Shown in pieces: positions 23,056 through 32,046 of a stretch of DNA of 64,000 nucleotides; the stretch's first letter is position 1; every line of letters begins with the position of its first letter. The notes under the pieces are model-generated. The model was not told the origin of the DNA. It did no database searches and worked only from the letters and a program-made list of their open reading frames with translations. The translations under genes were made by a program, and so were the position numbers. The stretch comes from Roseovarius sp. SCSIO 43702 (lineage in GTDB: Bacteria; Pseudomonadota; Alphaproteobacteria; Rhodobacterales; Rhodobacteraceae), in the NCBI RefSeq assembly GCF_019599045.1, contig NZ_CP080623.1, positions 1,758,501-1,822,500 on the forward strand, written 5' to 3'.

Positions 23056-24222
23056 ATGGATATCGAGACGGTGAGGGCCGAGACGCCTGCCTGCGAGCAC
23101 GTGCTGCATTTCAACAATGCGGGCGCATCGCTCATGCCTCTGCCGGTGGTGGCGGCGTTGCAGGGCGTGCTCGACGACGAAGTCGCCCTGGGCGGCTATG
23201 AGGCCGAGCGCCGGGCGGCGGCCGATCTGACCGCGTTCTACGACGAGTTCGCGGCGCTGCTGAACGGGCGTTCCGAGGAAATCGCCTATGTCGAGAACGC
23301 GACGCGCGCCTGGGACATGGCGTTCTACGGGTTGGAGCTTGGGCCCGGCGACCGGGTCATCACGCATGGGTCGGAATATGTCTCGAACTACCTCGCGCTC
23401 TTGCAGCAGGCGGAGCGGCGGGGCTTCGAGATCGACGTGGTAGGGTCGGACGAGACGGGGCAGATCGACGTGGCGGCGCTCGAACGGGCGATCCGACCGG
23501 AGACGAAGCTCATCGCGATCACGCATGTGCCGACGCAGGGCGGCCTCGTGAATCCCGCCGAGGACGTGGGACGGATCGCGCGGGCGCATGGCGTGCTCTA
23601 CATGCTCGATGCCTGCCAGTCGGTGGGCCAGATCGACGTGGACGTGGCGCGGATCGGGTGCGACATCCTGTCGGGCACGGGGCGCAAGTTCCTGCGCGGG
23701 CCGCGCGGGACCGGGTTCCTGTGGGTGCGGTGCGAGGTGGTGGAACGGATCGACCCGCCCTTCCTCGATTTGCGCGCGGCCAACTGGACCGGCCCCGACA
23801 GCTACGAAATGGCGCCGGGCGCGCGGCGCTTCGAGACCTGGGAGAGTTTCGTCGCGGGGCGCGTGGGATTGATGGCGGCGGTGCGTTACGCGCGCGGGAT
23901 CGGGATGGCGGCGATCGAGGCGCGGGTCGAGACGCTTGGCCAGCAACTGCGCGAGGCGCTGGACGGGCTGCGGGGCGTCAGCGTGCATGATCGTGGCGCG
24001 CGCAAATGCGGAATCGTGACCCTGCGCAAGGAGGGTATCGCGCCCGCCGAGATGGCCGCGCGGCTGCGCGAGGAAGGTATCAACGTGTCGGTGTCGCAGG
24101 TGAGTTCCGCGCGGCTCGACCTCGGGCCGCGGGGAATCGACGCGCTGCTGCGCGCCTCGGTGCATTACTTCAACACCGAAGCCGAGGTCGTGCGGTTCGC
24201 GGAGGCGGTGGACCGGCTGTGA
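23056..24222 (+). CDS. aminotransferase class V-fold PLP enzyme
   Basis: A 388-aa fold-type I PLP enzyme of the cysteine desulfurase/isopenicillin N epimerase/EgtE branch. The N-terminal HFNNAGASLMP, the cofactor Asp in LYMLDACQSVGQIDVDV and the Schiff-base lysine in SGTGRKFLRGPRGTGFL are all present. No mobile Cys loop of a NifS/IscS desulfurase is evident, so a racemase, lyase or C-S lyase activity is more likely. AAGGGGAGCGG precedes the ATG. It is divergent from the TRAP operon (139 bp apart), suggesting a shared catabolic role. Confidence 0.83.
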   Translation: MDIETVRAETPACEHVLHFNNAGASLMPLPVVAALQGVLDDEVALGGYEAERRAAADLTAFYDEFAALLNGRSEEIAYVENATRAWDMAFYGLELGPGDRVITHGSEYVSNYLALLQQAERRGFEIDVVGSDETGQIDVAALERAIRPETKLIAITHVPTQGGLVNPAEDVGRIARAHGVLYMLDACQSVGQIDVDVARIGCDILSGTGRKFLRGPRGTGFLWVRCEVVERIDPPFLDLRAANWTGPDSYEMAPGARRFETWESFVAGRVGLMAAVRYARGIGMAAIEARVETLGQQLREALDGLRGVSVHDRGARKCGIVTLRKEGIAPAEMAARLREEGINVSVSQVSSARLDLGPRGIDALLRASVHYFNTEAEVVRFAEAVDRL

Positions 24223-24239
24223 GGTCGGAAGGTCGCCGC

Positions 24240-24365
24240 GTGACGTTCCGTCCATATCGCCGCGATGACCCGGGCTGGGTGGTGTGGACGAACCTGCGAT
24301 TCTATCGGACGGCCCACGGCTTTGACGCGGGCTTCGGCCGCCGCGCGCGAGCGCCGCGAGGATAA
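24240..24365 (+). pseudogene. N-terminal remnant of a GNAT acetyltransferase
   Basis: Reading from a GTG at 24240, the frame gives VTFRPYRRDDPGWVV then FYRTAHGFDAGFG, the usual opening of the GNAT proteins found alone or fused to MarR regulators. The similarity stops after about 32 residues and a stop follows at 24365. The rest of the domain is absent. It lies between the aminotransferase and bpt, and is best read as a decayed gene. Confidence 0.45.
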
Positions 24366-24400
24366 GCCGGGCCGGCGTGTCACGAGCCCGGGACCGGTGC

Positions 24401-25231
24401 TCAGCCTCGCTGGACGTGGCGGGCCATGTTGTCGGGCAGGGTGATGTCGGCCACCTGTTCGGCGATTGGATCGTTGCGCAGGGGGTGCGCCTTCGTATCG
24501 TAATCGGCCGGATCGCGCATCTTCTCCCACTTGCCGCCGACATGAACCTCGAGCCCCGAGAAGCGCGCCTTGTAACCCATCTTGGGACTGCCGGGCACCC
24601 AGTAGCCGAGATAGACGTAAGGCAGGCCCATCTCGCGCGCGAGGTGGATGTGATCGAGGATGAGGTAGGTGCCGGGGCTGCGTTTCTGCAAGCCGGGCTC
24701 GAAGAAGGAATAGACCATGCTCACCCCGTCCTCGAGCACGTCGGTGAGCGAGGTCGCCATCAAGTCGCCGGTCTCGTCGTCGGTGTATTCGATGACGCGC
24801 GTGCGCACCGGGGTCTCTTCGACCATCGCGGCGAATTCGAACGCGTCCATATCGGCCATGCCGCCTGCCGCGTGGCGTTCCTCGAGATAGCTGCGGAACA
24901 ACGCGAACTGTTCCTCGGTGGCCCAGGGAGAGCTTGTCCGGCGCGAGAGGTTGGCATTGCGCCGAAGCGCGCGTTTCTGGGATTTCGACGGGGTGAAGGC
25001 CGCGACGTCGATCCGCGCCGAGAGGCAGGCCGCGCAATCGGCGCAGGCGGGGCGATAGAGCACGTTCTGCGAGCGGCGGAACCCCTGCTGCGAGAGCGTA
25101 TCGTTGAGGCGCTGTGCCTCGGGGCCTTGCAGCGCGGTGAAGAGCTTGCGCTCCATCCGGCCCGCCAGGTAGGGGCAGGGCTGGGGCGCGGTCACGTAGA
25201 ATTGGGGCGCGATGGGCAGCGTGTGGCGCAT
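24401..25231 (-). CDS. bpt: aspartate/glutamate leucyltransferase (arginyltransferase family)
   Basis: A 276-aa member of the ATE/Bpt family, which adds Leu from Leu-tRNA to N-terminal Asp or Glu of proteins, marking them for ClpS/ClpAP (N-degron pathway). The N-terminal CPYL([10 protein letters not shown]) and [14 protein letters not shown] cysteine motifs and the C-terminal [17 protein letters not shown] signature are intact. Start at 25231. It stands alone downstream of the RDD gene, on the same strand. Confidence 0.92.
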   Translation of the reverse strand: MRHTLPIAPQFYVTAPQPCPYLAGRMERKLFTALQGPEAQRLNDTLSQQGFRRSQNVLYRPACADCAACLSARIDVAAFTPSKSQKRALRRNANLSRRTSSPWATEEQFALFRSYLEERHAAGGMADMDAFEFAAMVEETPVRTRVIEYTDDETGDLMATSLTDVLEDGVSMVYSFFEPGLQKRSPGTYLILDHIHLAREMGLPYVYLGYWVPGSPKMGYKARFSGLEVHVGGKWEKMRDPADYDTKAHPLRNDPIAEQVADITLPDNMARHVQRG

Positions 25232-25344
25232 GGTCTCTCGTCGTCGGGTCCGGTCGGTGCGGGCACGGTAGCAATGAAGCGCGGGCGCGCCAAGTCATTC
25301 GTGCCAACCGCAGAGATAGGCCGGGCGCGCCCGCGGAAAAGACC

Positions 25345-25860
25345 TCAGCCCCGTGCGCGACAGTTGAGCGCGGTCGTGTCGAGCATGATGTCGGGCAGGC
25401 CCTGGCCGCGCGGGTGGAAGGCCATGAAGCCCATCGACACGAGCTGTATGACCGGCATCGCGCAAGCGAGCGTGAAGAGCCCGGTGTGCAGTGCCGCCGT
25501 CATCCCGTCGAGCCGCGTGCCGTCGGCGCGGCGGAACTCGATCCCCATGAGCCGCATCCCCCAGGTCGCGAAGGCGCGCGAAATCGTGACCCAGCGATAG
25601 ACGAAGCCGAGGCAGAGAAAGAGAAACGGGAAGAAGAAAAGCCCGATAAAGGCCGTGAGGACCACCGCGAAGAGGCTCAGCGCGAAGATGACCGCGCTGT
25701 CGATGACGAAGGCCAGAAGCCGCTTGAGCGGCACATCGGCGTAGAATTCGGGCGCGCGCTCGGGGTCGGGCAGGTGCCAGTCCACGAGCGCGGTGCGAGG
25801 GGGGTCGGACATCTCCGGCCCCGGGTGGGGGCCGGTCGAGGAAATATCGGGTCGCATCAT
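25345..25860 (-). CDS. RDD family membrane protein
   Basis: A 171-aa protein with an RDD domain: KRLLAFVIDSAVIF begins helix 1, followed by two more helices and ATWGMRLMGIEFRRADG. Function is unknown; relatives are proposed to be transporters. The ATG at 25860 overlaps the DUF2852 stop (ATGA); a second Met 16 residues later is an alternative start. Confidence 0.85.
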   Translation of the reverse strand: MMRPDISSTGPHPGPEMSDPPRTALVDWHLPDPERAPEFYADVPLKRLLAFVIDSAVIFALSLFAVVLTAFIGLFFFPFLFLCLGFVYRWVTISRAFATWGMRLMGIEFRRADGTRLDGMTAALHTGLFTLACAMPVIQLVSMGFMAFHPRGQGLPDIMLDTTALNCRARG

Positions 25861-26285
25861 GCCTCGCGCGGGGTATCGTCTTCGGCGCGGGCATTGGCGG
25901 CGCGGGCACGTTCGTCCATGAACTGGTCGAATTCCGACTTGTCCTTGGCCTGGCGGAGCCGGTCGAGGAAGTCTTCGAAGGCCTTCTGTTCCTCCTCGAG
26001 GCGGCGCAGCGTGTCGGCGCGGTAGGCGTCGAAGGCGCTGTTGCCAGAGGAGGGGGCGGCGAAGCCGGTGGACATCGGGGAGGTCATCGAGGATTTCGAG
26101 CAGGTCATTTTACCCTTCCAGATCATGTAGCCCAGGAGCGCGAGGCCGACGGGCCAGAAGAAGATGAAGCCCAGAACCATCGCGGCGATCCAGGCGGCGC
26201 GGCCCTTGGAATCGAGCCAGCCTTCGGCGCGTCCAAGTGCCGCCATCGGGCCGCGGCAATGGCCTTGGGAGGCGAATGTCGTCAT
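25857..26285 (-). CDS. DUF2852 family membrane protein
   Basis: A 142-aa protein. One or two membrane helices (AAWIAAMVLGFIFFWPVGLALLGYMIW is the conserved DUF2852 block; only its position, about residues 29-55, matters here) are followed by a Ser-rich linker and a charged coiled coil with FLDRLRQAKDKSEFDQFM. Function unknown. AAAAGGGAC lies before the ATG at 26285. Two identical-arm inverted repeats lie 32 and 95 bp upstream, so it is probably under specific control. Confidence 0.82.
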   Translation of the reverse strand: MTTFASQGHCRGPMAALGRAEGWLDSKGRAAWIAAMVLGFIFFWPVGLALLGYMIWKGKMTCSKSSMTSPMSTGFAAPSSGNSAFDAYRADTLRRLEEEQKAFEDFLDRLRQAKDKSEFDQFMDERARAANARAEDDTPREA

Positions 26286-26316
26286 GGGAAAGTCCCTTTT
26301 CGTCAGGTTGCATCTT

Positions 26317-26335
26317 ATGTGAAGGCGTTTCACAT
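26317..26335. promoter_or_regulatory. inverted-repeat operator, copy 1
   Basis: ATGTGAA-GGCGT-TTCACAT, a perfect 7-5-7 inverted repeat. The same arms recur at 26380-26398, 63 bp away (six helical turns). The 7-bp gap between TGTGA and TCACA is one more than in a CRP site. The regulator is not identified. Confidence 0.65.
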
Positions 26336-26379
26336 CCTGCATCGGAAATGGGAATTGGCCGAGTCAGCTGCAAGGGTTT

Positions 26380-26398
26380 ATGTGAATCTTTTTCACAT
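26380..26398. promoter_or_regulatory. inverted-repeat operator, copy 2
   Basis: ATGTGAA-TCTTT-TTCACAT, arms identical to copy 1 and spacer different, which points to conserved protein contact. It lies 78 bp before the glnE ATG and 95 bp before the DUF2852 ATG. Confidence 0.65.
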
Positions 26399-26476
26399 CG
26401 GGTGCGGCGCGCCGTCCGCCCATCGGCGCATTTCAGCCGTTGACCTTGGCGCGTAGGGCGGGGAAGGTTCCGCGTC

Positions 26477-29269
26477 ATGAGCTTCGATCGACGTCTCACG
26501 CGCCATCCGGCGCCCCATGATCCGGACGCGGCGGAGGAGGTGCGCGCGGCGCTGCCTGACCTTTCAAAGCCGGTGGAGGCGCTCGTCGCCGGGGCCGGGG
26601 GGTGCAGCCCCTACCTGCACGGGCTCATCCTGCGCGAGGCCGCGTGGCTGCCGGACGCGCTGGAGGAACCCGAGGCGAGTTTCGACGCGGTCATGGAGGA
26701 AGTGCGCAGGCTCGAACCTACCGAGCTTGGCCGGGGGTTGCGACGTGCGAAGGGGCGCGTGGCGCTTCTGATCGGGCTCGCTGACCTTGGCGGTGTCTGG
26801 CCCTTGGAGGAGGTGACGGCGCGGCTTTCGGATTTCGCCGATCTCGCGGTGCAGATGGCCCTGCGCGAGGCCGTGGGCCGCGAGATCGCTCGGGGCAAGC
26901 TGCCGGGGCAGGAGGAGGCAGATCTCGACACGGCCGGCGGGATGGTCGTGCTGGCCATGGGAAAGATGGGCGCGCGCGAGCTGAATTACAGCTCGGATAT
27001 CGACCTCATCTGCCTCTTCGACGAGACCCGGTTCGAACCGGGCGACATACCGGAGGCGCGCGCGTCGTTCGTGCGGGCCACGCGGCGGATGTGTGCCACG
27101 CTGAGCGACCGGACCGCGGAGGGCTATGTCTTTCGCACGGACCTGCGGCTCAGGCCGGATCCGAGCGTGACCCCGGTCTGCATGTCGATGGCCGCCGCCG
27201 AGACCTATTACGAAAGCCTGGGCCGGACCTGGGAGCGTGCCTCCTATATCAAGGCGCGGCCGGCGGCCGGCGACATCGAGGCGGGCCAGCGGTTCCTCGC
27301 AACGCTGAAGCCTTTCGTGTGGCGTCGGCACCTCGATTTCGCGGCGATCGAGGACGCGCACAACATGCGGCTCAGGATCCGGCAGGCGAAGGGGTTCGGG
27401 CGCGGTCTGCGCCTCTCGGGACACAACATGAAGCTGGGCCGGGGCGGCATCCGCGAGATCGAGTTCTTCACCCAGACGCGCCAGATCATCGCAGGCGGAC
27501 GGGACCGCTCCTTGCGCGTGCGCGGCACGGTCGAGGGTTTGGCGCGGCTGGCCGAGGGCGGATGGGTGCCGGGCGAGGTGGCCGAGGAGTTGACCGAGCA
27601 TTACAGGTTCCACCGCGAGGTGGAGCACCGCCTGCAAATGCTGCGCGATGCGCAGACGCATGATCTTCCGTCCTCCGATGACGAGTTCGAGCGGCTGGCC
27701 GACTTCATGGGGCGCGAACGCGCGGAGTTCGAGGGGGAGCTTCTCGACCGGCTGAAGCGGGTGGACGCGATCATCGAGCGGTTCTTCGCGCCGGAAGGTG
27801 CCGACGAAGAACCGCCCGCGCAGGGCGTAGACCTCGACCGCACGATCATCGCGCGCTGGCCCGGCTACCCGGCGTTGCGCTCGGCGCGGGCCACCGAGAT
27901 CTTCAACCGCATCAGACCCACCATCCTCAACCGCCTTGCTGCGGCCACGCGACCGCAGGAGGCGCTGGTGGCGCTGGACGGTTTCCTGGCGGGGCTTCCG
28001 GCCGGGGTGCAGCTTCTGTCGCTTTTCGAGGCCAATCCGCAGCTCATCGACCTTCTTCTCGACATCGCGGGCACGGCGCCGGCGCTGGCGAGCTACCTGT
28101 CGCGCAATCCCGGCGTGTTCGACGCGGTGATCGCGGGGGACTTCTTTGCGCCCTGGCCGGGCCTCGACGGCCTCAGGGCGGACGCGGAGGATGCGCTGGC
28201 GCAGGAAGGCGATTACGAGCGCAAGCTCGATGCCGCGCGGCGCTGGCGGCGGGAATGGCTGTTCCGGGTGGGGGTGCATCACCTGCGGGGTCTCATCGAC
28301 GGTGCGCGTGCGGGGGAGCAATACGGCGAATTGGCCGAAGCGGTGGTCGCGGCGCTTTTTCCCGACGTGGTGGCCCAGTTCGCGCGCCGGCATGGTCCGC
28401 CGCCGGGGCGGGGCGCGGCGGTGGTGGCCATGGGCTCGCTCGGGGCGGGGCGGCTCAACGCGGGGTCGGATCTCGATCTTATCGTGATCTACGACGCGGA
28501 AGGGGTGGAAGCCTCGGACGGCCGCAAACCGCTGGCCACGCGGACCTACTACGCGCGGCTTACGCAGGCGCTCATCACCGCGATCACGGCGCAGACCGCC
28601 GAGGGGCGGCTTTACGAGGTGGACATGCGGCTGCGTCCGTCGGGCAACCAGGGGCCGGTCGCGACGGCCTGGCCCGCGTTCAAGACCTACCAGCAGGAGG
28701 AGGCCTGGGTGTGGGAGCACCTCGCGCTGACCCGTGCGCGGCCCATCGCGGGCGACGCGGCGCTCTGCGAGGACATCGCAGCCTTCCGCCGTGAGCTTCT
28801 GTCGCGGCCGGTGGAGGCGGCGAAGGTGCTGGAGGAGGTGGCCGAGATGCGCGCGCGCATTCGCGCGGCGAAGCCGCCCGAAGGGCCGCTTGACGTGAAG
28901 CTTGGGCCGGGACGGCTTCAGGATATCGAGCTGGTAGCGCAGGCGGCGGTGCTTCTGGCGCGCGGCGATGCGCGGAAAGTGGAAGCGGCGCTCGACCTCG
29001 GTGTCGCGATCGGCTGGCTGAGCGACGCGGAGAGAGATGCGCTTGGCGCCTCCTACGCGCTGTGCTGGGAGGTGATGATGGCCGCGCGGCTTCTGAGCGA
29101 GCGCGCGCCTGATCCCGACCGGGTGAGCGGGAGCGCGGAGAGCTATCTCCTGCGGGTCTCGGACACCGAAAGCATGGACAGTCTCGTCGCGCGGCTGGCA
29201 GAGTGTGCCGAGGCCGCCGAGGGGGCCATCGACGCGGCGCTGGCCCGCGTGCCGGAGGAGAGGACATGA
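26477..29269 (+). CDS. glnE: bifunctional glutamine synthetase adenylyltransferase/deadenylase
   Basis: A 930-aa enzyme that adenylylates and de-adenylylates glutamine synthetase in response to PII. The two nucleotidyltransferase domains are visible: the N-terminal one at about residues 155-190 (MGKMGARELNYSSDIDL) and the C-terminal one at about 650-690 (MGSLGAGRLNAGSDLDLIVI). Each has the G-S-x-D-x-D type metal motif. Two helical domains follow them. Length is typical of Alphaproteobacteria. The stop overlaps the next gene (ATGA). Confidence 0.96.
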   Translation: MSFDRRLTRHPAPHDPDAAEEVRAALPDLSKPVEALVAGAGGCSPYLHGLILREAAWLPDALEEPEASFDAVMEEVRRLEPTELGRGLRRAKGRVALLIGLADLGGVWPLEEVTARLSDFADLAVQMALREAVGREIARGKLPGQEEADLDTAGGMVVLAMGKMGARELNYSSDIDLICLFDETRFEPGDIPEARASFVRATRRMCATLSDRTAEGYVFRTDLRLRPDPSVTPVCMSMAAAETYYESLGRTWERASYIKARPAAGDIEAGQRFLATLKPFVWRRHLDFAAIEDAHNMRLRIRQAKGFGRGLRLSGHNMKLGRGGIREIEFFTQTRQIIAGGRDRSLRVRGTVEGLARLAEGGWVPGEVAEELTEHYRFHREVEHRLQMLRDAQTHDLPSSDDEFERLADFMGRERAEFEGELLDRLKRVDAIIERFFAPEGADEEPPAQGVDLDRTIIARWPGYPALRSARATEIFNRIRPTILNRLAAATRPQEALVALDGFLAGLPAGVQLLSLFEANPQLIDLLLDIAGTAPALASYLSRNPGVFDAVIAGDFFAPWPGLDGLRADAEDALAQEGDYERKLDAARRWRREWLFRVGVHHLRGLIDGARAGEQYGELAEAVVAALFPDVVAQFARRHGPPPGRGAAVVAMGSLGAGRLNAGSDLDLIVIYDAEGVEASDGRKPLATRTYYARLTQALITAITAQTAEGRLYEVDMRLRPSGNQGPVATAWPAFKTYQQEEAWVWEHLALTRARPIAGDAALCEDIAAFRRELLSRPVEAAKVLEEVAEMRARIRAAKPPEGPLDVKLGPGRLQDIELVAQAAVLLARGDARKVEAALDLGVAIGWLSDAERDALGASYALCWEVMMAARLLSERAPDPDRVSGSAESYLLRVSDTESMDSLVARLAECAEAAEGAIDAALARVPEERT

Positions 29270-29538
29270 GAGAGCGCGATCCGCTGGACCCCAAGGGGCT
29301 CATCCGCGAAAGCTACAGGATCGAGGGGATCGGGCCGGGCGAATGCCGGTCGATCTTTCTTGACTGGGCGCTGTCGATGGACACAGGCCGCGACACGCAG
29401 GCCGACATCGCGGCGCTTCTGGAGCGCTATGCCGGTGAGCATGGCGATCATCCGATGACGCAGGTGCTGCGCGAGGGGCAGAAGGGCGCGGACCGCCCGC
29501 GACGGCGGGGCGGCTGGAAATCGCGCCCCCGCGAGTAG
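29266..29538 (+). CDS. conserved hypothetical protein downstream of glnE, 90 aa
   Basis: A 90-aa soluble protein with no membrane helix. Notable stretches are LDPKGLIRESYRIEGIGPGECRSIFLDWAL and a very basic C-terminus (RPRRRGGWKSRPRE), each listed only as position markers. It is translationally coupled to glnE by an ATGA overlap. I recall similar genes after glnE in Rhodobacterales but no known function; a role in nitrogen control is only suggested by position. Confidence 0.75.
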   Translation: MRERDPLDPKGLIRESYRIEGIGPGECRSIFLDWALSMDTGRDTQADIAALLERYAGEHGDHPMTQVLREGQKGADRPRRRGGWKSRPRE

Positions 29539-29542
29539 CGGT

Positions 29543-29803
29543 TCAGCCGGTGGGCATGGTGAGGCGCGAGACCTTGCCATTGCGCATGAGAACCAGGAGG
29601 CCGTCATTGATCGCGACGACCGTCTGACGGGCGACCGTGTCGCCCAGCGTCACCTTCTCGATCTGGCCCGAGCGATGACGGATGAGCGCCTCGGGACGGG
29701 TCTTGACGAAGGTGCCCACGAGGGTGAGCGCATTGGTCGGGAGAGCGCCGCGACGGGTGGCAGCGGCGCCCACGTTGTCGGGGGTCGGGGTGGCTTCGGC
29801 CAT
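29543..29803 (-). CDS. small single-domain protein resembling the GspC/PilP HR domain
   Basis: An 86-aa protein. After a flexible N-terminus, residues 27-84 read as a small beta domain (LTLVGTFVKTRPEALIRH, then VTLGDTVARQTVVAI and LMRNGKVSRLTMP). The pattern resembles the homology region of GspC/PilP, which occurs in other Rhodobacterales proteins. No signal peptide or helix is seen. AGGAGAG lies before the ATG. It converges with the glnE pair, 4 bp apart. The domain assignment is tentative. Confidence 0.6.
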   Translation of the reverse strand: MAEATPTPDNVGAAATRRGALPTNALTLVGTFVKTRPEALIRHRSGQIEKVTLGDTVARQTVVAINDGLLVLMRNGKVSRLTMPTG

Positions 29804-30004
29804 GTGTCTGTCTCTCCTGAATGTCTGTCCAGGGCCGGTCGGGCCCGTGCCGCGCGAAGCGGCCGATGCCGCGCATCTAGGACAGGCAGGCGGAGAGGTG
29901 AACCGGGGTTGCGCGCGGTCGGCAACATGATGCCGCGCCGCGGCGCGCGCTGCGCTTGAAACCGCCGGTCGGTGCCGGGTGACGTTGCGTCGCAGGGCGT
30001 GGGG

Positions 30005-31456
30005 TTATTCAGCCGCCTTCAGTTCGAAACCGTTCTCGATCTGGTCGGAGGGGGCCACCGGGTATTCGCCCGAGAAGCATGCATCGCAATACTGGGGGCA
30101 TTCGGAATTGCGGCCTTCGGCCTCGCCCACGGCGCGGTAGAGCCCGTCGAGCGAGATGAACTTGAGGCTGTCCACCGCGAGATGTTCGCGCATCTCGTCC
30201 TCCGACATGGTCGCCGCCAGAAGCTTGTCGCGCTCGGGCGTGTCCACGCCGTAGAAGCACGGCCAGGCGGTCGGGGGCGAGGCGATGCGGAAATGCACCT
30301 CGGCGGCGCCGGCATCAAGGATCATGTCCTTGATCTTGCGGCTGGTGGTGCCGCGCACGACCGAATCGTCGACGAGGATCACGCGCTTGCCCTCGATGAG
30401 GGCGCGGTTGACGTTCAGCTTGAGCCGCACGCCCATGTTGCGGATCTGCTCGGTCGGCTCGATGAAGGTGCGGCCCATATACTGGTTGCGGGTGATCCCC
30501 ATCCCGTAGGGGATGCCGCTTTCCTGGCTGTAGCCGATGGCCGCGGGCGTGCCGCCGTCGGGAACCGGGCAGACGAGATCGGCCTCGACCGGCGCTTCGC
30601 GCGCGAGCTCCACGCCGATCTGGCGGCGGGTCTCGTAAACGGAGCGACCGCCATAGATCGAATCGGGGCGCGAGAAATAGACGTGTTCGAAGATGCAGAA
30701 ACGCGAACTGGCCTGGCGGAAGGGGCGGCGGCTTTCGACGCCCTCGTCGGTGATGACGACCATCTCGCCCGGTTCGATCTCGCGCACGTAACGGGCGCCG
30801 ATGATGTCGAGCGCGCAGGTCTCGGAGGAGAGCACCCAGCCGTCGCCGATCTGGCCCAGCACCAGCGGACGCACCCCCAGCGGATCGCGCACGCCGATGA
30901 GCTTGGTGCGGGTCATGGCGACCACGGAGAACGCCCCCTCGACCCGGCGCAGCGCATCCTCCATCCGGTCGGGGATCGTCTTTTGCAGCGAGCGCGCCAT
31001 GAGGTGGATGATGCATTCGCTGTCGGAATTGGACTGGAAGATCGAGCCGCGCTCGATCAGTTCCCGCCGCAGCGCGTTGGCATTGGTGATGTTGCCGTTA
31101 TGCGCGATGGCGGCGCCGCCCATGGCGAATTCGCCGAAGAAGGGCTGCACGTCGCGGATGACCGGCGCCTTGCCCCCGGCGGTGGAGTAGCGCACATGCC
31201 CGATGGCGAGCGCGCCGGGCAGGGTCTCCATGAGAGATTGCTTGGTGAAATTGTCGCGCACGTAGCCGAAGCGGCGCGCATTGTTGAAGCCCTCGTCGGG
31301 ATGGTAGCTGACGATCCCGCCCGCCTCCTGCCCGCGGTGCTGTAGCGCGTGAAGGCCGAGGGCCACGAAATTGGCGGCGTCGGCAACGCCGATCACGCCG
31401 TAGACGCCGCATTCCTCCTTGAGCTTGTCGTCATCGAAGGGATGGGCGGGAGGCAT
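30005..31456 (-). CDS. purF: amidophosphoribosyltransferase
   Basis: A 483-aa enzyme committing PRPP and glutamine to purine synthesis. The N-terminal glutamine amidotransferase nucleophile is Cys16 in KLKEECGVYG, exposed after propeptide removal. RYSTAG, GAAIAHNGNI and the PRPP loop VILVDDSVVRGTTS follow. The ATG at 31456 gives the common N-terminus; a TTG at 31468 is better spaced from a GGAG and would add four residues, so the exact start is unsettled. It is downstream of cvpA, as in E. coli, with a YdcZ-like gene between. Confidence 0.95.
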   Translation of the reverse strand: MPPAHPFDDDKLKEECGVYGVIGVADAANFVALGLHALQHRGQEAGGIVSYHPDEGFNNARRFGYVRDNFTKQSLMETLPGALAIGHVRYSTAGGKAPVIRDVQPFFGEFAMGGAAIAHNGNITNANALRRELIERGSIFQSNSDSECIIHLMARSLQKTIPDRMEDALRRVEGAFSVVAMTRTKLIGVRDPLGVRPLVLGQIGDGWVLSSETCALDIIGARYVREIEPGEMVVITDEGVESRRPFRQASSRFCIFEHVYFSRPDSIYGGRSVYETRRQIGVELAREAPVEADLVCPVPDGGTPAAIGYSQESGIPYGMGITRNQYMGRTFIEPTEQIRNMGVRLKLNVNRALIEGKRVILVDDSVVRGTTSRKIKDMILDAGAAEVHFRIASPPTAWPCFYGVDTPERDKLLAATMSEDEMREHLAVDSLKFISLDGLYRAVGEAEGRNSECPQYCDACFSGEYPVAPSDQIENGFELKAAE

Positions 31457-31596
31457 CTGGCGGGACAAGGGCAGCTCCGAATCCGTTGCGCGATATGGGG
31501 CCCGGTTTACGCGGGATCACCCGTGCTGTCACGAAACTATCACAGAATGTGGCGTGGCGTCAGTCAGTAGGTCATGCGGTATGACCGGGATATGGG

Positions 31597-32046
31597 TCAG
31601 TAGCGCGACAATACAACCCCCGCCAGGAGGCAGCAGGCCGCGAGGATGCGGGGGATGGAGATGGGGCGCGCGGTGAGGCCGAAGGCGCCGAGATAGTCGA
31701 TGACCATCGCCGCCGCCACCTGGCCCAGCACCACCATGATCGTGAGCGTGAGCAAGCCGAGGATCGACACGCTCCAGAGCGAGGACCACACGAAGAGAGC
31801 GCCGAAAAGCCCGCCCACCAGGAGCCAGGGCGGCACCGATGTCACGCGCGGCAGGCTCGGCCCGTCACCCACGGCGAGCGTGAGGATCAGAAGCGCCACG
31901 AATCCCACGAAGAAGGAGACCGTGGCGGCGGCGAGCGAGCTTTCGATGATGCGGCCCATCGCGGCGTTGATCGGGCTTTGCACCGCCACGGCGACGCCGG
32001 TGACGATCATGAGGGCCGAGGCGATGAGAACGGTGTGGGTGCTCAT
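31597..32046 (-). CDS. DMT family transporter, YdcZ/DUF606 type
   Basis: A 149-aa protein with five membrane helices, the half-size DUF606 form of the drug/metabolite transporter superfamily. GVAVAVQSPINAAMGRI near the N-terminus and LGQVAAAMVIDYLGAFG are typical. The substrate is unknown. Its ATG overlaps the cvpA stop (ATGA), so it is co-translated with cvpA and upstream of purF. Confidence 0.85.
   Translation of the reverse strand: MSTHTVLIASALMIVTGVAVAVQSPINAAMGRIIESSLAAATVSFFVGFVALLILTLAVGDGPSLPRVTSVPPWLLVGGLFGALFVWSSLWSVSILGLLTLTIMVVLGQVAAAMVIDYLGAFGLTARPISIPRILAACCLLAGVVLSRY

Noticed and set aside
26317-26335. CRP or FNR binding site
   Set aside because: The gap between TGTGA and TCACA is 7 bp rather than 6, and the FNR core TTGAT is absent.
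26564-28720. Very long open frame antisense to glnE (over 700 codons), with similar ones antisense to dxr, rseP, lpxB, zwf and pgi
   Set aside because: High third-position GC removes stop codons from the opposite strand. The sense genes are clear, and the antisense products are Arg/His/Pro-rich without domains.
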